Shown here one piece after another: positions 23,986 through 35,314 of a stretch of 64,000 nucleotides of DNA (positions are counted from its first letter, which is position 1; every line of letters begins with the position of its first letter). The notes below the pieces were generated by a model, which worked only from the letters and a program-made list of their open reading frames with translations, was not told where the DNA came from and made no database searches. A program made the position numbers and the translations under genes. The stretch is from NCBI GenBank assembly GCA_905221605.1, contig CAJNDS010002427.1, positions 62,001 to 126,000 on the forward strand, given 5' to 3'. The stretch comes from Symbiodinium natans. Taxonomy: Eukaryota; Sar; Dinophyceae; Suessiales; Symbiodiniaceae.

Positions 23986-26689
23986 CTGCGCGCATAAGAC
24001 TCGGAATAACCCCAGAATGTTCCCCCACCTGGACTCAATCGTACCGATGAAGAAATCAGACCTGCCACAGGGGATTTATGGTGATTAACGATAACCCCCA
24101 GCTGACCGCAACACGAGCCAACATGCGCCAGCGTGATTCCCTAAGTCTACAAGTAGTTTACATGTGCTTTCACGTGCTGGCTTCGGCCTCGCGGCAATCC
24201 AAGTCTCCACAATTGCCTGCAACTTTCTTGGGATGGCTACACATTGACTCTGCGGCCGAACCCTCACAACACCCATGGTTTGTGTGCACTTTGTGCACCA
24301 AGGTGCAGCAAGAAAATTGCTGCTTTGCAGCTTCGGCTCCACTTCCTTTTCTCGGCGCTGTCACGGTATTTGGCTCAGCAGGGCTCTGGGTGATCGCCCA
24401 CTCAGCTTGCCCGCTGCGAGCCGTTGATCCGCACGTGCGTGCCCGTGGCAGTCTGATTTTTGTGTGAAGCCCTCCGTGCACATCTCCATTTGCATTTGTA
24501 TGGAGGTAATTTGCACTGAGCTTCTATCTGCGAAAGCCTTGCGCTACTTCAGTAGCGCCAGAGCTCACTGGCTGGCAATCTTTACCCTGCCTGTGCGCAT
24601 TTTTCTTTGGGCGGCCGCTGTGGGTGCAATCGAAGCTTGCGATCGCCCCGTCAGTCAAACTAGCCACCAATGCAGGCATGTGATAGGCATGTGTCCGCTT
24701 GAACTTGGATCACGCAACTGAACGAACATCCAGAACTCCAAAACGTCAACCCGACTTCGTCCCATATCGTCCCATGCCTGCTCTCCGAAACTCTAGCACT
24801 TTTCATCTGTTTTACTGGGTTCCCATGGGTTCCCTAACTTGTAACTGTTGGCCATGCTGGCCCTCGCGCAGGGGCCACTCGGAGCTCGCTGGCTGCGCAT
24901 ACACAGGAATGAAGATAACAGGTACACAACGCTCTTGCAAGCTCCACGTGGCTACCGAAGAGAGACGCCTGGGGGGTCAAAAAAGAAAGGTCCTGCAGAA
25001 AACGGGATTTCAAAAGCTCACCCAATACGATAAGAGCAGGCGCTCTCTTTCCTGCCACTTGTCCGTCTACGGACCCGTTTCCGGTGCAGGGATGCACAGA
25101 AGCTGTCAACAGAGGGGGCACTGAAAGCATCTGCAAGTCCTGGTCGTCACCCTAGTGTCGAATTTTTCCCTGCTCCTATGCATCCGCAGACTGCGGACGG
25201 CAGTGGCAAGCAGCCATTCATGCTGCAAGCTGCAAGCTGCCTTTCATAGGCTCTCGTCGAGAAGCTCTCGAGACCCTCTCGAGCGGCTGCAAAGGCGGCC
25301 CTCTGCCGGCCCTCTGCCCTCATTGCAGCCCAAACTGTGATTGGATCAGCTTCCGGCCCTCACAATGAAACGTTGACTCCACCAGTCAACAGGGAATCTG
25401 CCTGGCCTCACATGCAATGCTGGCTGCTGACTACGCATGCACAGTTGCACACTCTCTGCTTACTCTCGAGCCTTTCACCGACTTCTTCTTGCAGCTTTCA
25501 GATATAACTACGAGTGGCTTGGCATGCTGCTTCGAGAATAATAACTACCCAGAAGAGGCGCGCGACTGCGAGATTCCCTTCTTCTTAATACGCTACAGGT
25601 ACCTCTTGACTTCTTGGATTTCAGACTCGGCAACTCCTCTGCCATCCGATCTTCTCCCAGCCTGGCTTCACTGATGTCAGTCCTTGGTTCCAGCGAGCTA
25701 GTGTGCCGGGCTACGCGAGGTACGAGCTAAGGCCAGAGTGGAAACGAACCATGAAGACCGCATGTACGGAGCATAAGGAGCCTACGCCGCAGGCCACGTA
25801 CCCGCTTCGCTTGCTTCCCGGCCTTGCATGCGTGTTGTTTCGTATCCTAGCTGTTCTCCTGGTTTTTTATGTCTTGTTTCAGTTTCTTTTATTTTCGTTC
25901 TCTGGCACCGACATTCACATGCGAATTCTGTGCTGTTTTGGGCAATTGGATATTCATGCGGCGTTGAGTGATTTGCATCTCGGGTCTTCGAAGAGATCAG
26001 TCGATGAAACAGAGCCCACAATTGCGCAGTCAGCATCCGAGCGAAGATCTGCAGGTTCGCGGGCTCGAGGGTGCACAGGGGTCGCAATGTGTTTCGAATG
26101 GACACTTCAGCCCAGGCCCCCTGTGTTTGAAGCATGGCTTTGCGAATGCTATGCGAGATGCTCTAACAGAACATGACTCAACCATACCCAACAAAAAGCA
26201 TCAAATGCCACGTCTCAGTCTGCAAAACTAGCAGGACAGCACGTGACAGCAGTTTGTGCAACCCCTAGCTGGCAATTCCTTTCAAGCCTTTGCACGTGTG
26301 GCAAGAGCCTGCACCATGACGTTCAGCACCAGCTGGAGGGTGTCGTCATGGCCTATTCTCTTTTGCTTCGGTCCTTTTGCTATCGTACGTATGGGTTTCT
26401 GGCTCAGGGCAGCCCAAGAGGGCCCAGCATGAGCCGCACTAACTCCTGAATACCGTTCCTGAAATCTAGATACCACCTCACTGGCTGACCTCAAAAGTTC
26501 ATCATGCTCATACTTGTAGGTTCACTGCGGGCTGCCCTAAACCGCAGGGGGCAGTGAAAACCCTGAACCCACGGGGGGTGGGGGGGGAGACCATGGGGGG
26601 GAGGGGGTGGGGCCGGGGTCGGTGAAAGCTGGCGCATTTCGAGCCGCTATAGGGCGACCTTTGACTCCCGAACAGAACACTGACGCTAT
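23986..26689. other. No supported gene
   Basis: Open frames are present on both strands, but none stands out and none matches a family I know. Confidence 0.35.
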
Positions 26690-27084
26690 GGCTATGTTTG
26701 CTGATCCGACCGCATCCTGCCCAAAACATCGGATCGCCAGCCTAAGTCATCATCAAGCTCGAAGATACGGCTGACCTGGTGGCGGGAAGTCTTCGGCATG
26801 GCGGCACGCAGAATGGCACAGTTCCCCTGACTCTAGATGGATCCATTGTGTTGATGGTGCTGTTCCATGCCGTTCCTTGCAGACGGTTCTTGGGTCTGAC
26901 GGGTGGTCCGGCCATCCTGATACTGCCAGTCCCGATCTTTATCGTCACAAACTTTGTTGGTTTTTTGCGCAACCTTCGCGAAGCCGAGACGGTCAGGCCA
27001 CTTAGCAAGTGTCTTAGGGCCAGGCCCGCTGTGAGATGGAGAAGACATTCTTGTCTGGATGCTGGACCTGTGCCAGGGCTCCAC
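26690..27084 (-). CDS. Possible two exons, product unknown
   Basis: Two minus-strand segments look coding: one near 26920-27040 (WPDRLGFAKVAQKTNKVCDD) and one near 26705-26800 (KTSRHQVSRIFELDDDLGWR), the latter ending at a TAG. They lie in different frames. No family was recognised. Confidence 0.28.
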
Positions 27085-27209
27085 ATTTGGGCAGAAAGCA
27101 GATTGCTACTTCTTTGCAACGGCAAACGCTTGCAAAAGCCAGAGGTCGGGATGTTAGGATCGCAGCTTCGCCGCTTCACAAGATAGCATGCCGAACTCTC
27201 AAGACTCAC

Positions 27210-30200
27210 CCATTTTGCTGGCTGTCGGCATGGTTTTCCGAAGATGTTTTCGTGAACTCCGCCAACGGCTTCTGATGTCAGCTATCTAATAGCAGGTTCA
27301 GGATTGCAGTAGGAGAGTTGGAGCACATCGCTTGGCGGTTGTGTCTGTGGCCGCCACATTCCAGTGGGTTGCATCTTTCAATTTGTATGATCGACGCGTG
27401 CGCAACATTGTATCTACGTTTGCATAGAATATATACATATATATATATACGCGCACATAATCACATATATATACATACCGGAGAGGAGGCTACGGGGCCT
27501 GCGTTTTGACATACCACACTTTCAGGTAGTTGCTGCTTTGGAGTGTGTACTGACATTTCTGCTTTGGTTTCATGCCGCCCTGCAGAGGTTTTACTGCTCT
27601 TCAAGAGTTTGTCATTGTTTTTTGTCTTTTCGGTCTGGGTCTTTCGGAGAGTGCTTATGAACATGGCTGTGTGTTCATAAACATAACTTCTTCCTCTTGA
27701 TGTTGCAAGGGGGCAGGGATTATACTGTTTACGGGTGCTCCAAATTTGAAATGGACAGTAGGATTACAACATCCCCGGTCCCACCGCAACCTGCTCTCCA
27801 GAAGAGGATGTACATAGTTAAATTCTTAATTTACGTATATATATATATATACAATATTATGTATCATATCTAAGCGATATACATGTTTATGAATATATGT
27901 ATAAACATACCAGACACGTGCGTGCTCCACTTATTTCTCCATTGAAGGTCTCTGAGCTCCCAGCGACCAGCGGCTGCCCGTCGCTCCACTTGGCCAGGAC
28001 CTGCCCAAGCACACGATGTTCGCACGTCAAAATTCCTCGTAGATTCAAAACTGAAGATTGATTTGTGTTCTCCCTCATATGCGATCGATCTTGTGGCGCA
28101 TTTTTGGGCCATCCAAAATCGTGGCGAGTCGCTGAAGTCCTGTCTGAGCAGAGCCTAAACCCCTCCAGGCCCATGCCACCGAGCCCGTAAGCCGAAGCTA
28201 TAAGCTTGAGGCTTGACAAGCTTCGAGGCTTCTGGATCTCAAGTCTTCTGGCCTCTGAGTTCTTCCTGAGCTACTGAGCTGAGCTGTTCTGAACCCTTCC
28301 ACTCACTACTTGTAATTATCAGAATACCCAGCAAACCATTTCAATTGTTCATTAAAGCTCTGTGGGCGTTGCCTATGTAAACCAGAGCCCCATAGAAGTC
28401 GCGCATCAAGAAATCCCTTATGTGCACCTGCCAAAAAGCACCCTTTCAAATCGAAAGCCTCCGTACTTGCCCCACAAGCCCAAGACGCCACCCTTAAACC
28501 GGACACATCCTGCCCAGAACCCACAACTACTAATTGCTGAAAAACCCCCGAAAGAATAAAAACTTTCTTCCTCTTTAAGGGTAACATGATGATTCTTTCT
28601 TTTGGGGTTCTTAATCAAATAGTAGGCAAGAGAGCTAACCGCCTTCGCACCCTCCACGAGGGTGGAGGTGATGCGCCGACGTCTTGGCACAGGGCCGCGC
28701 GTGACAAAATCACAGGGTTCAATGCATGGTGCCTACAGCTCAGGATTTCAAGTCCAAGTCTTTGAGAGCTCAATTCAGGAATCTACAGATTCTACCAAGC
28801 GCCAGAAATCTCTAACAATGAAGCTCCCGAATTCAGGCCTTAGATTCCGGCTGCCTCCACTAATTGCAGATGAAGATTCAACTAATTACAGTTGTGTGCC
28901 AACATGTGCCCAAGCTACCCGTTGATGGAGTCGACACCGCAGAGGATCCTGGGTGGTGTTACGGTGTCCTTCAGGCAGGATCTTCTTGCACATCGATATC
29001 TGCAGTCAAATGTATGATCCCAAAAGAAGGTTCTGCTGTTCACATATCGAGAACACGCATTAGCATTTCAAACATGAGATAGCGAACGCCATCAACGCAT
29101 CATCCCCTCGCAAATTCGATTCGTAGGTGAAAAATGGATGGCCGCGGGTAAGCGGGAGCTACAACCAGCTTCGTGACATGATGTCATCTTTCCATGCAGG
29201 TGTTGTGAGTTCTTGTTTTCCCTCACTTTACAGTCGTTTGAGCCGTGAAGGAAACATCCTGAACAATTTGTTCGAATTGTGTTGAACTGTACTTGCCCTT
29301 GATTTGCAAGCACAGCCAGCGGCAGAGAAGTAGAACTTCTCCACGGAGCTCAAGAAAGAATGCTTGCACGCCTAAAGACATGCTGCTCACTTAAAGTGTA
29401 AGCATACCGCGAACAAAAGCGTATGCACAAACCTGCGCAAACCTAAGCGGACACGCTCGCTTCTTTCGGCATTCCAAAAAAATACATATGATATAAACCA
29501 AGCAAGGCAGACGCAGATCTCTTTTAGATGGATTGAATCGGCGTCGTGTCACGCACCGCTCACCCCGCACTACACAAAAAGGCAGGGCGAGAGGGCGTGC
29601 ACTTCCACCGATTGGGTGGTGTGGGTGGGTGCGAAAGCTGGCACATCTGAACCTTCGATCCACTCACGACTGCACTGACTGCGGCATTCGCTCGCAAAGT
29701 GTCACACGCGCACTTCATTGCATGGTTTTTTCACACTCACATAACCTTCAAACATACCCGGTGTAAAGTGGGCCCAGCCACTGCACACACACACACAGAG
29801 GGCAGATGAAGGAAGTCACCCGCCCCAGGCAGTGTTATGTTACCGACATTTACCGGCCCAACAACAGCGTTTCCGGTTCTTTTCGCAGGAGCTGTGCACA
29901 GTGGGTTGAGAAGCCTGAAAAGGCACTTGCAAGGCCAAACTGCAAGGGCTCACGCTTTCAGGGCGCACGCAGGGAAGCACCCCAGCCATCAGTCGGAGGC
30001 GGAAAGCAAAGGGGGGGGGGGGGGTTGGGAAAATGGCGCGCTCGCGAGGTGGGGCTCAATGAAAGCTATGCCCAAAACATGCTGGAAGCAGATATCACAA
30101 CTCCAGACTCGAACCCTCAGCAAACGCATCATCACCAGTGACGTGCAGCTCGCACGTGCTCTGCCATGTGAGGGGTGTTTTGGGACGACAGCTCTGAACT

Positions 30201-30522
30201 CCGGGAGAGGGAACCATGCGTGCAGTACAACAACAGAAGTACCACAACACAGGGTCTGATGAAACCTAAGATCTGTTGAACATATAGGAATACAAGCGGA
30301 AGGTTTTTGGTCGAGGGCTCTGGGGGTTTTAGGGGGCTGTTGTAGATAGAGCGGAAAAATGACACTGGGATTGTTGTTCAAACATATCCGCTAGGCCCTC
30401 CAAACAAGCCGAAAGCCCCCTTTTTTGCCTGCAATGGGTTTCCCGCGTAGGCGACCACGATCTGAAAGCGGACGATTCGCCAGGACCAGGGGCAGTTGAA
30501 ACCCCACCAGCAGGCCCTGCCC
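27210..30522. other. No supported gene
   Basis: Short (TA)n runs occur near 27428-27470 and 27836-27852, and a G(13) run near 30011-30023. No convincing exon was seen. Confidence 0.4.
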
Positions 30523-31926
30523 TCACACGCCATCCACCCCCTGCTGCAAGGACCCGACGCCGAGTGTCTCCAAGCGACGGGCGACGTTGGCAAGCCACCA
30601 CTCAGACATCGCCGCGTTGTTGTGGCCTTGGGCCTTCGCCCACGCGCACCCCTTGCTCACGTGCGCCACATCCGGCCACAAGAGCATCTCGCGCGTGAGG
30701 CCGAGGATAGCCGCCTCCAGCCACCGAGCGACGCCCGGCACCGGCTCGTCCAGGAGACGCCACCGCGCCGTGTCCCAAAAGGACTTGCAAGCCCAGGCGC
30801 CCCGCGCAACGGACGGCGTGGTGTCGCTGCACCTGCCGAAGTTCCGCTGCGAGCTGATCGTCGGTGTGCTGGAGCAGGTTTGCTCCACATGTCGAAGCAG
30901 CGGACCTTCTCCAGTCCCTGCGGCGTGAAGGAGATCTCCGCATTGGGCTTCCCTCGAACAAACTCATGGCAAATGCTGCATGCCCCGGAGCACGTCCCAC
31001 GTTCGAAGGAGCAGGTCCCGACGAAAGCCCGCCGCATCGCGCCGGCGTCGGCATGACGACGACGTCCTCGCCGCCTCCCTCGCCGCCCGAGAACGGTACT
31101 TGTTTTCACCGTGCCGGTCCAGAGTCCCTACGCTGCCCCGCCCGCCCACGTACGCCTCCCCCACGAGGCCCTGGATGAAGGATCTTATCCGCATCGCGGG
31201 CGTTCAGACCCGAGATCTGCAGCAGCTGCATCTTGGGAGGCCTGCGCGCGCCCTGTGATTGTGGGCGAAGACGGCAGGGAGGTCCTTGCCGTAGCCTTTG
31301 TCGGCGTCCCGAAATATCTTCGAGGGGCGACCCTTGTCCATCAGGACATTGAGGTCACTCAATAGGCAACCGGCGAGCCGCCAGCCTTGGTCTTCTGCCC
31401 GTGCCCGTAGAAGCCAATATCCTCGAGCGATCTCGTCGTGACCGTGAAGGACGCATCTGCATCGCAGCGGGCAAAGAGTTCCTCCGGGGTGGAACCGGGA
31501 ATGTACGTCAAGGTCAGGGGCACCTTGTGCCGCTCGGCCTCGCCATCCGCCATGCTTTGGAGGGCACGAGGATTCACCCAGAGCTCGAATTGCTGAGCAC
31601 ACTCCTCCGTGATGGTGTTGAGTCCGGACTTATTCGTCTTCTTGAAGTGGGTAAACCTGCACAGCAAGTGCGTCGTTCGAGCTTTCTTATAGAATCAGCA
31701 AGCAGGACAATGCGCGCAGATGCAGAAATCGAGAGCCGGATACCAGCCCGTGGGAAGTCGTCATGGGCCTCTGTCGAATGCGTACCAGCACCGCGTTCAT
31801 CGCGTGCAAGGCGAGAGTCTCGAAAGCAAGAGTCGTTGGCAGAGCATGCAAGACATTGTAGACACCCTCGTACTCCACAACCTGGGCCACCTGAGGCACG
31901 CGTGACAGAACGCGCGAGACAATCAA
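30523..31926 (-). pseudogene. GC-rich coding-like region with frame breaks, product unknown
   Basis: The block is clearly richer in GC than its surroundings and holds a chain of protein-like minus-strand segments: near 31700-31900 (YEGVYNVLHALPTTLAFETL), 31390-31660 (GLNTITEECAQQFELWVNPR), 31270-31370 (SDLNVLMDKGRPSKIFRDAD), 30890-30950 (EISFTPQGLEKVRCFDMWSK) and 30530-30800 (MSEWWLANVARRLETLGVGS). A normal AG acceptor precedes the 31.67-kb segment. At about 31.37 and 31.24 kb the frame changes with fewer than 30 nt available, too few for an intron. I therefore lean to a decayed gene. Sequencing error or tiny introns are alternatives. No family was recognised. Confidence 0.4.
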
Positions 31927-31978
31927 CCCTGCACCCTAAACCATAAACCCGGAACCCTAAACCCTAAACCCAACCCTC
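31927..31978. repeat. Short telomere-like CCCTAAA array
   Basis: About six CCCTAAA units and variants on the plus strand, directly beside the GC-rich coding-like block. Confidence 0.75.
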
Positions 31979-32628
31979 ATTGCTTGGGGTGCAGCGACTT
32001 GGGCGCTGCGGAATCACCATGCTCACGCGGATGCGCTGGGCCGGGCCGAGGCGGGTCGCGTAGCGTTAAAATTAAGGCCCTTAACCTTTAGCCTTCACGC
32101 CTCCGTAGCCTGGCTTGGTCCAACTGAAATGTTCAGGAAAGCTGTCAGTACTCAGTCGCTGGGTGCGCACGGCTCAAGAGTTCAGAGAATGATACAAGCA
32201 GCTGCCACACATTTTGGTTCTAACCAGCCGCAAGTCGCAAGCGAATGCAAAAAACGACTGCTTAAACTTTGCCCCGGTTTCGGCTAAAGATGTTGGAGTT
32301 GCTTGCGGCCAAGCGCTGCGCGGTGTGAGGATGGGAGCTTGAAGGGGGAGGCATTACAGTAGGGGAACCTCAGAGGTTTGGTGGTTCTGGGATGTTCTGG
32401 GGGATGTTATGGTGCGCTGAAGAGGAAGCACCACTTAATGGGCAGGCACCGTGCAAGTCCTGGCTGCGCTTGGAGCTTCCACGGTCCAGGTAGGAGAAGG
32501 TGGAGCTGGACAGAAAGACATCCTGCACAGAGATTGGGTGTTGGGATGGTGTTGGGTTTGTGGGGTTGAAGGAGCCCACTGTGAAGGATCGCTTACATGA
32601 CATGAAGTATGACATGAGGTCTTGAAGA

Positions 32629-35314
32629 TCAGCCCTTGTGAGAATTGAAGCCTAAGGTGGGGCAAGCCAATAAGCATGATGTCAAAACCAAACAGACTGC
32701 GAAAGCTTGTGGAGAACGTTTGATCCTGCACAAGATGCTCGTACGTAGCTTGTGCCCGCAAGCTTCATCGCTGTCCTCGTACGGGGTGTTGTCTGCAACC
32801 TGCAGCACAAGCAGCGACTCACGCATGCGGACAAGAAAAGCCCTGTGGATCACCAATGTTCGTTCTCTTCCTGCATATGCCAATATGCCTTTTTCAGAGG
32901 TTCAGGCCAAGTTGATATTCTAGTCCTTCCCAGACTTCGCAGGAACACACCATTCCACGAAGCAAATACATAACCCAAGGGAAAGAAGGGTGTACAAATA
33001 TGGCAAAGGGTAGTTCATGATGCAAGCATCACTTCCTCAACAAGCGTGGCCTTTCCGGTGATCAGCGGCTCGTATTCCAAGTCCCGCCAAACCTGAATGA
33101 AGCCAACACCTCTATACAGCTACATAGGTCAAACACTGTTCTTTAACTGCTGCTATGCCTGCTATAGCATTTGGCGGCCCTAAATGGCCATAAGATCCAG
33201 CCGATTGGCGACCATCTCCGACGGATCATGGCCCTAGCGTAACAATCATCTCACGCTCAGTGCGCATCGTGGCATGGGACCAGGATGGGCTATTGGGCCC
33301 TCTAACCCCCATAGTCAACCCTGTAAAGGGCCTCTTTAAAGGGGTTACAGGGTACCCTAAACCCTATAAAGGGCCTTTTTAAAGGGGTTATAGGGTACCC
33401 TAAACCCTATAAAGGGCCTTTTTAAAGGGGTTACAGGGTACCCTAAACCCTATAAAGGGCCTTTTTAAAGGGGTTATAGGGCATCATAGCCCATGCTGGG
33501 ATGGGCCATCCGGGGCCGCCGCGCCCTTGCTGAGTCCGCCAATGAAAGAGAGCAGCACGGCCCCTCCGCCTGCGCGCTCTGCTCTCTCTGCAACATCTGT
33601 CCCTAAACCCTAAACCCTAAACCCTAAACCCTAAACCCTAAACCCTAAACCCTAAACCCTAAACCTAAACCCTAAACCCCCTACAGCTTCAAGGTCTGAC
33701 CTTGCAGTGCCTTGTCCTTAACACCTGTGGGGCCACTTGAAGGCACCGCCCCCCCAAAGCAACCTGCAATGCCTCGCAACCACAAGGAACATCGACGAAG
33801 ATTGGGGGCAACACAGTCGGCGAGCGTGCAGCTTTGCGAATTGCAGCACTCAAATTTCGTGGCCTTGGTCCACGAAGTTGATCAGACGGGCGATGCGCTT
33901 GTCCGAGGGCGTCCATGGCGCCAGCACGAAGGCCACGTCGATCTCCGGGCACGGGGCAGATCTTGCATGTGGCGGGTTCTCAAGCCTGGGTTGCTAACTA
34001 CGGCGCGTATTTCAGTGTATATAAGAGGCTTTGCGCATCAGGACTATGAAAGGAGCAGGGCGTTGTATGGAAGATTACACTGTATCAGGTGAACGTAAAA
34101 TCCCTCCCCCCCCCCCCACGCCCGTCAAAACTGAAATCCCGTAAGGTGTCTGAAACACCGCGGCAGAATACACACCGTACGACATAAAAGGTGCCCTACA
34201 AGCCCTCTCCAGTCTTACCAGTTGCAGTTGAAGGGACACTCACACTGGATCACACTAGCAGCTAGCAATTCCTGTGCAGGTGTGAAAACAACTGACAGGA
34301 ATGGGGTAAGTGCGAAAAGCTTATTCAGCTCCAGGTCTTGCATTCTCATTGTGGCGGTGAGTCAAACCCCTTTGTCACGGGGTCGCCTCTCCCTCTGTTA
34401 CAAGCCTTTCTCGTGGGTGGATTCCCAGGCCTTGTTACAAGCCAAACCTTTTGACTCTCGGCCACAAATGTATAACTGCATAACTCGAATGATAGTATAG
34501 ACAGTCGCCCGACTTTTGATGAACCAATGTTCAACATCTGACAACCCCAAATGGAGATCCAAGCACGTGCTGTTTCGGCACCACACAACACTCTCTGCCA
34601 TTCTCACCAGACTGAAGTCGCTCCTCATTGTGAAATATTGGCAATACCTTCTCACTTGATTCACTTGCAGAGGAACACGACGCGTCGTTCGTCCACAAAT
34701 TCACCAGCCTGCTCCATGTTGATGATGGTTCCCTCAGCACAATCCCTCACGGGCGGCTGCCTGCGCAACAACTGTGACGATAATCTGGCTACGGCTGGAA
34801 CTCCCTGATTGACCCATTGGTGCAGCTCAAGAAACACAACAGCAGCAGTCTGAAAACAATCTCGACACGAACTGCATGGTGCCGGTGGCACTTCAACAAA
34901 AGGCGTCAAGTAGGCGAAACATTTCTGCTGCCCGATTTTTTTGCAAGTCAAGCCAGGGGCTCCAAGTTGAAGCTTGCTCTTTGGCCGCACCTCGCGAAGA
35001 TGTTCTCCAGGATCGCCCGGCCGCCCAAGAACTCGATCTCCTCGGCGACCAGTGTCGCAGCCTGGTCGTAAACTCTCGCGATGCTTATCGCTTGTCAGAA
35101 TTCGGAGAAACTTGGGCAACTGACTACACAGCTGTGTGCTTTTTTTCCGCTGAGGGGCCGTAATGTTCCGTTCGACATCTTGGTCGTTTCGAGCATCAGT
35201 GTCGACAGAGTACATCACAGCGCCTGAGCAGGACCCAAAAACACCCTCAAAGAACACGTCGTGCCCCATGCAATGCAGGGCGCTACCATGCAAAACAACG
35301 GTTCTACAGCGCAT
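32629..35314 (-). CDS. Probable multi-exon gene, product unknown
   Basis: Minus-strand exon candidates in gene order: 35165-35235 (AVMYSVDTDARNDQDVER after a TCAG acceptor), 35000-35075 (ATLVAEEIEFLGGRAILENI, GT donor), 34665-34850 (AAVVFLELHQWVNQGVPAVA after TTTTCAG), 33850-33960 (DVAFVLAPWTPSDKRIARLI), 33020-33097 (VWRDLEYEPLITGKATLVEE after ATTCAG) and 32760-32890 (RERTLVIHRAFLVRMRESLL). Composition and acceptors are good, but I recognise no domain. Two genes are possible, because the 33.05-kb segment runs into a stop. The 43-bp palindromic array and a CCCTAAA array lie between the 33.9- and 33.1-kb exons. Confidence 0.42.
33285..33494. repeat. 43-bp tandem repeat, 3.7 copies, in a fold-back
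   Basis: Units begin at 33325, 33368, 33411 and 33454 and differ by only a few bases. Each unit holds GGGTTA(T/C)AGGG-TA-CCCTAAACCC, so two telomere-like motifs face each other as a near-palindrome, beside an AAAGGGCC...TTTAAA stretch. The array is flanked by ATGGGCTAT (33285-33293) and its exact inverse ATAGCCCAT (33486-33494). Confidence 0.9.
33600..33681. repeat. Telomere-like CCCTAAA array
   Basis: About 11 almost perfect CCCTAAA units on the plus strand, about 110 bp from the 43-bp fold-back array. Confidence 0.95.
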
